Source of the DNA: JBGSUZ01 sp964404895
GTDB taxonomy: Bacteria; Bacillota; Clostridia; Peptostreptococcales; Acidaminobacteraceae
Direction of reading: 5' to 3'
Length of the DNA: 64,000 nt
NCBI GenBank assembly: GCA_964404895.1
Contig: CAYOLV010000001.1
Span: forward strand, 744,001 to 808,000
Positions within the stretch are counted from its first letter, which is position 1. Each line of letters opens with the position of its first letter. Of the stretch, positions 41,251 through 49,875 are shown piece by piece. The position numbers and the translations under genes were made by a program. Below the pieces are notes generated by a model. That model had not been told where the DNA came from. It did not search any database and saw only the letters and a program-made list of their open reading frames with translations.

Positions 41251-43244
41251 TAGATTTCCTGAGTAGAAAGCTGAAGATAGTTTTTCATCCATTCGGTAAT
41301 TTCTTTTAATCGTTTGACACGATTTTTAGGTTTTCCGCTTCGGCTGAGTTCATGGTTTTCACCGTGGAACATGACCATTTTAGAAGGGACGTGGTTGACT
41401 TTAAGGGCTGTAAACATTTGAAGTCCCTCAGTGAGCCAACATCTGTAGTCTTCTTCAGAGTGTAAAACCAGCAATGGCGTTTTAATTTGATCCGCGTATT
41501 TTAATGGCGAGTCATTCCAAAGCTTTTCAATGTTATCCCAAGGATTTGCGCCAATTTGGTCTTGAACAAAGTAATAACCGATATCCGTCACACCATATTC
41601 TGTGACCCAGTTTGCAATAGAACGTTGGGTTGCAGCTCCTTTGAAGCGATCAGTGTGACCCACAATCCAGTTGGTCATAAAGCCGCCATAAGAACCGCCA
41701 GTGACCCCTAGCTGTTCATGATTGATCCAAGGACATTGCTCTAACGCATGGTCCACAAAGCCCATCAGGTCAGAATAGTCGATGGTACCGTATTTGCCCC
41801 GAATATCAGAGAATGCATTGCCTCTGCCGTCACTGCCTCGCGGGTTGCAGAACATCACCACAAAGCCTTCAGATGCCCAATATTGCATTTCGTGGAAGTA
41901 AACACTGCCATATGCTGTTTTAGGTCCGCCGTGAATGTCAAGGATTGCAGGATATCTACGCTTTGAGTTGAAATCTTTAGGTTTAATCATCCAGCCTTCA
42001 ATTTCTATCCCTTCACTGTTCACATAATTTAAAGGTTCAGGAATGGATAAGAAAAGACTTTCTCCGTAACCTGGGTTAAGGTCAGAAAGCTTTTGGATGC
42101 CGTTGATGGTACAACTGAAAATTTCTATAGGCTTATGGTCTAAGAGACCGTTAAAAACAATGGAATCTCCCATCTTTTGATAGTCGTAAATGGATCCATC
42201 GATAGTGGTGACTGGAGTAATTTCCCCTTCGTGGCTGAGTAAATATAAGTTGCAGGCGTGACCTTGTGTGCTTGAGAAAATCATGCCCTTGTCGGTGAAA
42301 ATCCAATCGCTGCCACTGTCTGCTCCAAAGGCGACGTCCGAACCAACTGAAGAACCAGTAGAAGCGTCAAAATCTTTGCTGATTTTTTCCACAGTCATGG
42401 TCTGAGGATCTATTTTATGGAAAGTTCCATTTTCATTGAGACCGCAGATCTGGCCATCGGTGCCTAACATGACAATCTGACCGTTTGGATCAAACTGACA
42501 GCGCTCGTGCATGAAAGCCTCATGGTGATTGATTTCTTTTTTCTCTTTGGTTTTTAAGTCAATGAGCCCAATACTGTTGTAAATACTCATGACATTTTTA
42601 AAACAGTTATAAATATAAGCGACTTGGCACTTGTCAGGGCTAAGGTCGTAGTGGTAGACATCTGTCAGTTGATCGGTGAGCAACTCAACTTTTAAGGTTT
42701 CTAAATCTAAAATACCCAGAGCATTTCGCTGCTTGCTGGTATGACCTTCACCGTTTGACCAGAAGGGAATTTCCTCGAATTCTTTCCAACCCTCTACAGA
42801 AGTTTTTAGAGTCTTTAACCCTTCGGTATCTTGTTGCTGTTGTAATTCAAATCGGTCTGGGTGATAAGTCAGGTGAACTAACCAGTGGCTCTGATCCAAA
42901 ACTTTAAAACTAGAAATCTCATGACAAGTTTCTAAAAGTAAGGAAGCTTCGCCGCCATTGACGGGAATGGAGTAGATACGGGTTTTATCATCTTCCTCTT
43001 TTTTTCGATTGGAGAAGAAGGCAATCTTTTCATTGTCTAGCCAGAAGGGTTTCTTGTCTGAGTTGCCAGAAGTCAATTGCTTAAAGCCTTGTTCTTTTTC
43101 GTATAACCATAAATTAGATTCATACTTATTCTCATCTAGGTTGGCTATGCTCTTTATAAAACAGAGCTTGTCCTCATCTGGAGAAGAAGACAAGCCCCCT
43201 GCATAGCTGATCTGACAGAATTGATCGATATCGATTTTCTTCAT
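41250..43244 (-). CDS. S9 family peptidase (prolyl oligopeptidase / acylaminoacyl-peptidase-like)
   Basis: 664 residues. An N-terminal beta-propeller-like region (to about 400, with PD40-type repeats such as SPDEDKLCFI and SPDKCQVAYI) and a C-terminal alpha/beta hydrolase. The catalytic triad is Ser518 in GGSYGG, Asp599 in SEEDYR and His631 in GENHELS. The oxyanion stretch is DIHGGPKTAYG. No signal peptide, so it is cytosolic and probably trims short peptides taken up by the cell. ATG at 43244. Confidence 0.92.
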   Translation of the reverse strand: MKKIDIDQFCQISYAGGLSSSPDEDKLCFIKSIANLDENKYESNLWLYEKEQGFKQLTSGNSDKKPFWLDNEKIAFFSNRKKEEDDKTRIYSIPVNGGEASLLLETCHEISSFKVLDQSHWLVHLTYHPDRFELQQQQDTEGLKTLKTSVEGWKEFEEIPFWSNGEGHTSKQRNALGILDLETLKVELLTDQLTDVYHYDLSPDKCQVAYIYNCFKNVMSIYNSIGLIDLKTKEKKEINHHEAFMHERCQFDPNGQIVMLGTDGQICGLNENGTFHKIDPQTMTVEKISKDFDASTGSSVGSDVAFGADSGSDWIFTDKGMIFSSTQGHACNLYLLSHEGEITPVTTIDGSIYDYQKMGDSIVFNGLLDHKPIEIFSCTINGIQKLSDLNPGYGESLFLSIPEPLNYVNSEGIEIEGWMIKPKDFNSKRRYPAILDIHGGPKTAYGSVYFHEMQYWASEGFVVMFCNPRGSDGRGNAFSDIRGKYGTIDYSDLMGFVDHALEQCPWINHEQLGVTGGSYGGFMTNWIVGHTDRFKGAATQRSIANWVTEYGVTDIGYYFVQDQIGANPWDNIEKLWNDSPLKYADQIKTPLLVLHSEEDYRCWLTEGLQMFTALKVNHVPSKMVMFHGENHELSRSGKPKNRVKRLKEITEWMKNYLQLSTQEI

Positions 43245-43282
43245 GTAATCAGCTCCAATTCAATTTTGATGGTGTGAATAGC

Positions 43283-44482
43283 TTATTTAGGATTGTTTTT
43301 AACCATTTCAGCCATAGTTTTGCCAAGGATCTCTAATTGTGCAAGCTCTGCCTCTTTCGCACTGAAGGTTGCCTCAATAGAATCTGCCACGCGTTCCCAT
43401 TTCATTTTTTCGGCAAATTCATTGATGCCTTTGACACCGCCACCGCTCCAGCCTTTGTTTCCAAAGACCCCAAGGTATCTATTCTTAAGACCTGTATGTT
43501 CAAGAGCGCTGAGAACGTTGTCCATAGCAGGGAAGACGTATGTGTTGTATGCGCAAGAGCCTAAAATAACCCCTTTAAAGCGCCAAATATCATTTAAAAT
43601 GTGAGAAACGTGAGTTTTAGAAGCATCGTAAACGCGAACGTTTTTAACGCCATTTTCAGCAATGACACGAGCGACATAATCTGCCATTTTAGCGGTGTTG
43701 CCGTACATTGTGCCATAAACGATGACAACCCCTTCTTCAGCTTCAAAACGACTCCATTTGTCATAGAAGTTGATAATGGTTCCTGGATTGTCTCTCCAAA
43801 CTGGACCGTGAGTAGGGCAAATAATTTTAATGTCCAAAGCCCCTAGCTTTTTCAAGGCACCTTGAACAATAGGGCTGTATTTAGCGACAATATTTGAGTA
43901 ATATCTACGAATTTCATCTTCATAGAATTCAAGGTTAACTTGGTCATCAAAGAGGGTGCCGTCAAGAGCGCCGAAACCGCCGAAAGCGTCCATAGAGAAA
44001 AGGATGCCATCTGTCTGGTCGAAGGACATCATAGTTTCAGGCCAGTGGATCATTGGAGTCATAAAGAATTTGAGTTTATGCTCACCCAGATCAATTTCTG
44101 AACCTTCAACGACTTCATAATAGTTTTCAGTGATGTCGTAGAAGCCTCTCATAAATTCAAAAGTTTTCTTATTGCCCACAATTTTCATGTCAGGGTATTC
44201 GGTAATCAACGCTTTCATCGAGCTAGAATGGTCTGGTTCCATGTGGTGTACGACCAAATAATCAACTTGGCGGTCGCCGATGATTTCTTTGATTTTGCAA
44301 AGATACTCATCTGTTTTATTGAATTTCACTGTATCCATGATGGCAACTTTTTCGTCATTGATAATGTAGGAATTGTAACTGACCCCTTTTTCTAAGGGCC
44401 AATAGTTTTCAAATAGAGTCGTTTCACGGTCGTTGACACCTATCCAGTGAACTTTGTTGGAGATGGGAAACTTGCAATTCAT
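43283..44482 (-). CDS. fprA: Flavo-diiron protein (A-type flavoprotein, O2/NO reductase)
   Basis: 399 residues from ATG 44482, chosen because AAAGGAG is 8 nt upstream; an ATG at 44512 is in frame but has no such site. The N-terminal metallo-beta-lactamase-like domain has the diiron ligands in HHMEPDHSS (H-x-E-x-D-H) and further His/Asp in MIHWPETM and SMDAFG. The C-terminal flavodoxin domain starts near 250 (VIVYGTMYGNTAKMADYV). The enzyme reduces oxygen to water or nitric oxide to N2O, protecting anaerobes. No rubredoxin partner is adjacent. Confidence 0.94.
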   Translation of the reverse strand: MNCKFPISNKVHWIGVNDRETTLFENYWPLEKGVSYNSYIINDEKVAIMDTVKFNKTDEYLCKIKEIIGDRQVDYLVVHHMEPDHSSSMKALITEYPDMKIVGNKKTFEFMRGFYDITENYYEVVEGSEIDLGEHKLKFFMTPMIHWPETMMSFDQTDGILFSMDAFGGFGALDGTLFDDQVNLEFYEDEIRRYYSNIVAKYSPIVQGALKKLGALDIKIICPTHGPVWRDNPGTIINFYDKWSRFEAEEGVVIVYGTMYGNTAKMADYVARVIAENGVKNVRVYDASKTHVSHILNDIWRFKGVILGSCAYNTYVFPAMDNVLSALEHTGLKNRYLGVFGNKGWSGGGVKGINEFAEKMKWERVADSIEATFSAKEAELAQLEILGKTMAEMVKNNPK

Positions 44483-44684
44483 AGGGCACACTCCTTTAAT
44501 AATGGATGACACAAAGGCCTTTGATATTTTTTTAGCAATACATATTTCTTATTACCTATTATAGCGATGTTTGATTACAATATCTAGTTGTAATTAATTC
44601 AATATCTATGATATTAAGAACTCACATTATTCTAAATACTTTGAAAAATCAATGGTTACAAAAGCGTTAAATTCCAATAAGGGG

Positions 44685-44714
44685 TTACAATAGAAGCCGC
44701 CTATAGCATATAAT
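44685..44714 (+). promoter_or_regulatory. Probable promoter of the lipoprotein gene
   Basis: TTACAA (44685-44690), 18-bp spacer, exact TATAAT (44709-44714), about 30 bp before the TTG start. Confidence 0.6.
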
Positions 44715-44744
44715 AGAAGTAAGAAATATTGGAGATGAGATCAA

Positions 44745-45797
44745 TTGAAAATTTACATATATTTAAGAACTTATAAAAAAGTATTACTAATTGTCTCAGT
44801 GGCTAGTGCTTGTTTTTTGTTGACAGCATGCCAAGGGATTAGGACTATTGAACGAAACGATTCCAATCAAGTCATACAAAAGGAGTTTACCCAAACGGCG
44901 GTTGCATTAACCAACGAACTGGATAACTACACAGAAATTGATGAGCTTTTTATTGAAGATGAAATGGACAACGCCTTAAATCAGCAAATTCGCCTATTTT
45001 TAGCCCAAGATGAAGAAGTTAGATCTCATAAACTAAACTTAGAGACAATGGATTTAAAATTATATTCAGATGAAGAAAGCCAAGCCTACTTCTTAGCCGT
45101 AATGAAAGATCGAAAAGACAATCCAAACACTTTATTTGGGATTTTAAAGAAGGGTGAAGATGGGCAGTATACTGTCGTCGGTGAGCAATTAGCGGCTTAT
45201 TTTGTGAACCTTCCAAAGACATATTTGTTAACAGATGGCAGTGAGTGGGCTTTGGTTTCACAAAGGCCGTTTTCCACTTTTGAGGAGTGTTACTTTTTCA
45301 GAATAAAAGATCAAAAGTTGGATCTCTATTTGAGAGGCTGGCAAGATCCGTCTTTAAACTATTATGGGAAGATGACAGATTTGCTCAATCAAGGTTTAAT
45401 AGACGAAGCCATGGCATTGCCTGATGAATCGATGTATCCTATGGGGTATGAACAGCCGCTGTTTGAAACGGCCAATCTTATGGTTATGGTTGCAGAGACT
45501 AAAGCCATTGAAAAGGAAAACGCAAAGGATATAGACACTGCCCTTGCATACTTGGAATGGGGTTTGAATTACTATTTCGAAAATCACTATGGGACTGATT
45601 TGGTGACCCTCTTGCAAGATAACTTTACAGCCTTAAAAGAAAGTTCAAAAGATGATTTTGGATACACTTATGCGCTACCTGATGAAACCTTAGAGCCCAT
45701 CCTAAGCCACTATGCTAATTTAGTCGCCAAACAGGGTCTTGAGAAAGAGGCCATGGGATACCAAAAGGCAATCGCAAAGTATTTCAATAAAAAATGA
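44745..45797 (+). CDS. Uncharacterised lipoprotein
   Basis: 350 residues, TTG start at 44745 with GGAGA 9 nt upstream. A basic N-terminus and hydrophobic stretch lead to a lipobox ending LTAC (lipidated Cys29). The mature part is acidic and mostly helical at the C-terminus (AYLEWGLNYYFENHYG; GLEKEAMGYQKAIAKYFNKK), with no family I can name. It should sit on the outer face of the membrane. It has its own promoter and terminator and no clear partner gene. Confidence 0.8.
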   Translation: MKIYIYLRTYKKVLLIVSVASACFLLTACQGIRTIERNDSNQVIQKEFTQTAVALTNELDNYTEIDELFIEDEMDNALNQQIRLFLAQDEEVRSHKLNLETMDLKLYSDEESQAYFLAVMKDRKDNPNTLFGILKKGEDGQYTVVGEQLAAYFVNLPKTYLLTDGSEWALVSQRPFSTFEECYFFRIKDQKLDLYLRGWQDPSLNYYGKMTDLLNQGLIDEAMALPDESMYPMGYEQPLFETANLMVMVAETKAIEKENAKDIDTALAYLEWGLNYYFENHYGTDLVTLLQDNFTALKESSKDDFGYTYALPDETLEPILSHYANLVAKQGLEKEAMGYQKAIAKYFNKK

Positions 45798-45827
45798 TAT
45801 ATAAAGAAGAAAGTTATCGTTCCGTCT

Positions 45828-45893
45828 AAAAAGCGGCTGTATGATAAGGGTGGAATTTAGGATTCCCGTCTTATTCATACAGCCGCTTTTTTT
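45828..45893. terminator. Long bidirectional terminator between the lipoprotein and adenosine deaminase genes
   Basis: AAAAAGCGGCTGTATGA pairs with TCATACAGCCGCTTTTT; inner arms GGAAT/ATTCC extend it to nearly 30 bp. A-run on the left, T-run on the right. Confidence 0.9.
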
Positions 45894-45907
45894 AAATATA
45901 TTGAGAC

Positions 45908-46906
45908 TTAGATTGTGGGGATAAAGCTTCTTAAATAGTCTTTATCTTCTACGCTTGCGAAACTGGCTTCTATGGCGTTTTTGTAAAGCAACCACACGTC
46001 GTCAGTTTGAAGGTTTAAAACCTCAGAGAGGGCGTTACATTCAGTTTCAAGAGTGATTCCAGAAACGGTCATGTTATCCGTGTTCAAAGTGGTTAAAAGG
46101 CCTCCTCTTAAAAATGCCAAAATCGGGTGGGCGGAAAGTTCTGAGACACCTTGGGTCTGAACGTTAGAGGTGGGGCACATTTCTAAGGCTGTTTGGCTTT
46201 CTTTCACAAGGGCGTAGGCTTCTGGGTCGTCCTTGATGAATAGACCATGTCCAATACGCTCTGCGTGAAGATGCTGAATGGCATCAGTCACATTTTGAGC
46301 TATGCCTGTTTCTCCAGCATGGACCGTGATGTGATAACCGAGGTCTTTTGCTTTTTGGAAAGCGGCTTCATGAAGTTTAGGTGGAAAATGAGCTTCGTCT
46401 CCTGCAAGGTCAATCGCCACGACACCTTTTCCGAGGAAAGGCTGACCCAAGTGAACAACTTCCATAGAGACTGATACGGGTAAATGCCTCATACAGCATA
46501 GGATTAAATTGGATCGGGTACCTGTCAGTAATCGACCTTGATCTAGACCTTTGAGAACACTCGAAACAACTTGGTCAAAAGTAAGACCATTCTTCATGTG
46601 CAGGTGTGGGGCAAAGCGTACTTCAATATACTTTACATTGCTCTGAGCCACATCTTCAATAAGCTCTCTCCCTATACGCTCTAAGTTTTCTTCTGTTTGC
46701 ATGACCGCTATAGGTAAAGCAAAGCAATTTAGATATTCAACTAAGGACTGACAGTTTGACGGGACTCGAATGAGTGAATCAAAGTCTGTAAGGGTAGTTT
46801 TCTCAGTAAGTCCAGCATTTGTTGTCAATTCAAAAAGGGTTGAGGGGCGGACGCTGCCATCTAAATGACAATGTAATTCAATTTTAGGAATATTATGGAA
46901 TAACAT
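45908..46906 (-). CDS. add: Adenosine deaminase
   Basis: 332 residues. Zinc and catalytic motifs in order: ELHCHLDGS (two His), ITVHAGETG (His and Glu), RIGHG (His) and LNTDNMTVSG (Asp-Asp-type position; here TDN). It deaminates adenosine to inosine in purine salvage. The usual TDDP is TDNM here, as in some adenosine/adenine deaminase-like members, so another aminopurine substrate is possible. ATG at 46906. Transcribed alone; a -10 like TATAAT is at 46939-46944 on the minus strand. Confidence 0.87.
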   Translation of the reverse strand: MLFHNIPKIELHCHLDGSVRPSTLFELTTNAGLTEKTTLTDFDSLIRVPSNCQSLVEYLNCFALPIAVMQTEENLERIGRELIEDVAQSNVKYIEVRFAPHLHMKNGLTFDQVVSSVLKGLDQGRLLTGTRSNLILCCMRHLPVSVSMEVVHLGQPFLGKGVVAIDLAGDEAHFPPKLHEAAFQKAKDLGYHITVHAGETGIAQNVTDAIQHLHAERIGHGLFIKDDPEAYALVKESQTALEMCPTSNVQTQGVSELSAHPILAFLRGGLLTTLNTDNMTVSGITLETECNALSEVLNLQTDDVWLLYKNAIEASFASVEDKDYLRSFIPTI

Positions 46907-47210
46907 ATGCGAAATCCTTTCTTTTAAATACTTATACCATTATACAAAGATTAAATAGGGAATGAAAGGCAATCTATTTGTATATAGTTTATAAAAACAG
47001 ACCATAATAATCTTAAAAAATGCTAATTTTCTTTCTTAAACACTTTTTTATGAAAAAAAAATAAAAAAATTTTCGTCTGCTGAAAGCAAGTTGTAGCAAC
47101 TAGACAAACAATTACAAGTTGTCAGATGACGGGTATTTTACAAAATTTAACTTTTAAAGTCCTTCACAACTGTGGTAGAATAGCCATATCTTAAAAAAAG
47201 GAGTGATTAA
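46907..47210. other. 304-bp AT-rich divergent intergenic region
   Basis: It separates divergent add and the transglycosylase gene. Apart from the minus-strand TATAAT for add and a plus-strand TAGAAT (47176) for the transglycosylase, it holds an A-tract (47051-47070) and small AGTTG/CAACT dyads near 47090. No gene or RNA is recognisable. Confidence 0.5.
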
Positions 47211-48242
47211 ATGACTAAAACCCGTTGGATTAGCATCATTGTTTTAGTACTTATGATGATGTCTCAGATATCAGCTTTTGCTGATAGCGGGCTGGTAGAA
47301 GTAGACGTGAGAATCAATGACAATAAGATTTATTTTGATAATAAGGTATACAATAACGAGGCGCTTGAAAGCCCCCTCGTTTATCACAAAGACGTCTTGT
47401 ACTTCCCATTAGCCTCGAACACAATAAACGCTATTGGTTTTGCTCTAGTCATCGATGAATTTGATGACGCAATTATTTTGAGTCCAATGCCATCAAACGA
47501 GCCAGTTAATTTACCAAAAGGTAATGACAACCCAGCCGCTAAACAAAAGGCTCAAGTCCAAGAAGTTGTTGTAAAGATCGAAAATAAGGGACTTGATATA
47601 GGTAACTACCCTGTAATTAGTTGTAACGATTTATTTTATGTGCCATTGACCATAGGTGTTCTCAAACAACTGGACATTTATGTATCATTGGACGAAGCTG
47701 GAGATTTACATATCAGCAGCCTCTCAAAAAAAGCAGTTTTGGCGTCAGTTGATAAAGCCAATGATAAAGCAGAAGCCACAGCTGCAACACAGGAGTTTGA
47801 AGCTTATATCGATAAGCTCGTAGCTGTTGTAAAAAAGGCGAATCCTTCCCTTTCTAACGAGTACGCTGACCGTATTGTACGTTCGGTTGTCAAAGAAAGC
47901 AAAGCCAAAGGGATTGACGAGACTTGGATTTTAGCAATGATTTGGCAGGAAAGTCATTTTGAATACGATTTACAAGGCAGTGGTGCTGTGGGTTTAATGC
48001 AAATCATGGTTTCTACTGGCAAGAGAATGGGGCTTACAAAGTCAGACCTTTTGACACCTGAAAAGAGTATCAAGGCTGGTGTAAGTTATGTTAAAGCACA
48101 ATATGACCGTTTTGGAAGCATGGAGAAAGCCATTTCAGCTTACAACAAAGGTCCTGCAGCAGTTGCCAATGGCAACTATAAATCAGCTCATTTAACTAAA
48201 GTTATCAATTATAGAGAACAAATCTTAAAAATGATCAAATAG
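47211..48242 (+). CDS. Secreted lytic transglycosylase (SLT domain)
   Basis: 343 residues. Signal peptide to about residue 24 (ISAFA-D cleavage). The region to about 180 contains two repeats with YFDNKVY/YFPLASNTI and FYVPLTIGVL patterns like copper-amine-oxidase-type stalk domains. After an Ala-rich linker comes the SLT domain at about 225-340: catalytic Glu in WQESHFEYDLQGSGAVGLMQIM, then AGVSYVKAQYDRFG and AYNKGPAAV. It cleaves peptidoglycan outside the membrane. ATG with AAAGGAG upstream. Confidence 0.9.
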   Translation: MTKTRWISIIVLVLMMMSQISAFADSGLVEVDVRINDNKIYFDNKVYNNEALESPLVYHKDVLYFPLASNTINAIGFALVIDEFDDAIILSPMPSNEPVNLPKGNDNPAAKQKAQVQEVVVKIENKGLDIGNYPVISCNDLFYVPLTIGVLKQLDIYVSLDEAGDLHISSLSKKAVLASVDKANDKAEATAATQEFEAYIDKLVAVVKKANPSLSNEYADRIVRSVVKESKAKGIDETWILAMIWQESHFEYDLQGSGAVGLMQIMVSTGKRMGLTKSDLLTPEKSIKAGVSYVKAQYDRFGSMEKAISAYNKGPAAVANGNYKSAHLTKVINYREQILKMIK

Positions 48243-48259
48243 TCATCTTTGGAGGTTAT

Positions 48260-48586
48260 ATGCCACATTTGAGATTTAGAGCAGTAGATGAGACCCATGT
48301 TCAAAAACTTTCTGAAGATTTGCCAGAAGCTTTGGCTTTTGTACTCAATTGCCCAGAAGATTATTTTACCCTTGAACACGTGAAAACCACTTTTTACTTT
48401 GGTGGAAGTGCAGTAAAAGCTACACCAATGGTTGAAATTCATTGGTTTGAAAGAGGTCAGGAAGCGAGAGATTTAGTTGCTCAAATGATTCACGAATCCC
48501 TCAACGGACTAGGTTATGAAGAGACAATGGTTGCCTTTACGCCTTTGGATCCTCTTGCTTACTATGATAACGGGATGCATTATTAA
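48260..48586 (+). CDS. DUF1904 family protein (tautomerase-like)
   Basis: 108 residues. Starts with Pro after Met (MPHLRFRAV), and has MVEIHWFERGQEARD in the middle, as in DUF1904, a family with a tautomerase-like fold. No function is known. It follows the transglycosylase gene by 17 bp with GGAGG upstream, so the two are co-transcribed, and is closed by a terminator. Confidence 0.8.
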   Translation: MPHLRFRAVDETHVQKLSEDLPEALAFVLNCPEDYFTLEHVKTTFYFGGSAVKATPMVEIHWFERGQEARDLVAQMIHESLNGLGYEETMVAFTPLDPLAYYDNGMHY

Positions 48587-48606
48587 ATTAATATTAGCTA
48601 TGAAAG

Positions 48607-48640
48607 AAAGCCTTGCGATGATGAATCGCAAGGCTTTTAT
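48607..48640. terminator. Terminator after the DUF1904 gene
   Basis: Perfect 13-bp stem AAAGCCTTGCGAT-GATGA-ATCGCAAGGCTTT then TATAAT. It lies between convergent genes and may serve both. Confidence 0.88.
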
Positions 48641-48675
48641 AATATAGAAACAAGGGTCAGCTATAAACTCAACGA

Positions 48676-49866
48676 TTAGTCATTTTGTTTATTAAACTCA
48701 AACATAGGTCCCCAAATGTTTCCGTCGTTATACATAATCAATACCGTATTTGCACTGCTTTCTTCTAAAACTTCTAAGCAATCTTGTTCGCCAAGGTAGC
48801 GTTGGTCAACCACTTCGACTTGGGCAAAATATTGGACAAAGAAGGGTAAGGTAGCGTTTTGGTATGAGTCTTTGAAAATAATGATTTTTTCATTTGTGAG
48901 GGCTTTAGAATTAGTAATTTTATAATAGCCCAGGTTATTAGTGAAAATGTCGTTGTAGTTCACTTCGGGCTGATCTGCTTTTGATGCATAGATTGAACGG
49001 ACATCCACTTTATTCAGCTTTTCTTTTACCAAAAGATGGGATGTCAGGTTCTTTTCATTTGGCAGTCCATAATAAATGACTTGCTCTTGGAAATCAATCT
49101 GGTTTTGGAGCCGCCTATTTAAGTCGCCTAAAAACTTAGCATTTGGAAGGGAAACCTGTTCAAATTGCTGAATGTCAAAATCTTCAGGGGTCAAGGATAA
49201 GACCTGGTTCATCTGATTGTAAATAAGTTTGAAGCCGTTCATAGCTCCATTTGCATTCCAGTGAAAATCTGTTTTAAAGAAAAAGTTATCCCGCTCTTCA
49301 ATGGAAAATCCTTCTCTGAGGCCCGAGCCTACATCTATGATCTGTTCGTCAGGCAATCCTAACTCACTTACAAACAGAGCCACTTTTTCGAGCTCGTTTT
49401 TTTGAAAGACATCGACCAACATTTCTCTTAGGGCGGTGTTCTTTCTAGGTGTAATTGCGAAAAATACAGTTTTTCCCTTGGCTTCAGCTATTTTGCTAAA
49501 GTCATTTGTTTTTTTGGCAGCCACGCGAATGGCGTTATCATCTAAATTAGAAGGTACTAAAATGAGCTGGTTTGTAGGGGTAAGGTAAAGGTTTCGGATC
49601 AAGTGTTTGCCTATACCCATTTCATACTGAGTATAGCCTTTAATCAGGGCATCTCTTTTTGGTAATTGATCATTAATATAAGACTCATATTTAGTCGTAA
49701 ACGTCCAATCCATCAGGTCAGCTTTAGTAGGTTTTTGCTGCAAGGCTCTGTTTTCACTGGCACTATTTTCAGCATCCTCATCGATTAAAGAATAAATGGG
49801 AATAACGAAAATTAAGCAGAGAAAAGGAAGAATATATATGAGTGAAGTTCTTTTTTTCTGATGCAT
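48676..49866 (-). CDS. DHHW/AlgX-type membrane-anchored acyltransferase partner
   Basis: 396 residues. N-terminal membrane anchor at about 9-28, then an extracytoplasmic SGNH-like domain. The stretch KTDFHWNANGAMNGF carries the D-x-H-W motif of DHHW/AlgJ/AlgX proteins. KDSYQNATLPFF and MYNDGNIWG are further family marks. It works with an MBOAT protein, which brings acyl groups across the membrane; this protein would then transfer them to an exopolymer. The upstream MBOAT gene is 9 bp away in the same direction, so they form a two-gene operon. Confidence 0.85.
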   Translation of the reverse strand: MHQKKRTSLIYILPFLCLIFVIPIYSLIDEDAENSASENRALQQKPTKADLMDWTFTTKYESYINDQLPKRDALIKGYTQYEMGIGKHLIRNLYLTPTNQLILVPSNLDDNAIRVAAKKTNDFSKIAEAKGKTVFFAITPRKNTALREMLVDVFQKNELEKVALFVSELGLPDEQIIDVGSGLREGFSIEERDNFFFKTDFHWNANGAMNGFKLIYNQMNQVLSLTPEDFDIQQFEQVSLPNAKFLGDLNRRLQNQIDFQEQVIYYGLPNEKNLTSHLLVKEKLNKVDVRSIYASKADQPEVNYNDIFTNNLGYYKITNSKALTNEKIIIFKDSYQNATLPFFVQYFAQVEVVDQRYLGEQDCLEVLEESSANTVLIMYNDGNIWGPMFEFNKQND

Positions 49867-49875
49867 ATCTTCCTC

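Noticed and set aside
46907..47210. Riboswitch or small RNA in the A-tract-rich intergenic region
   Set aside because: No stable nested stems or known aptamer core could be found; it looks like ordinary divergent promoter DNA.
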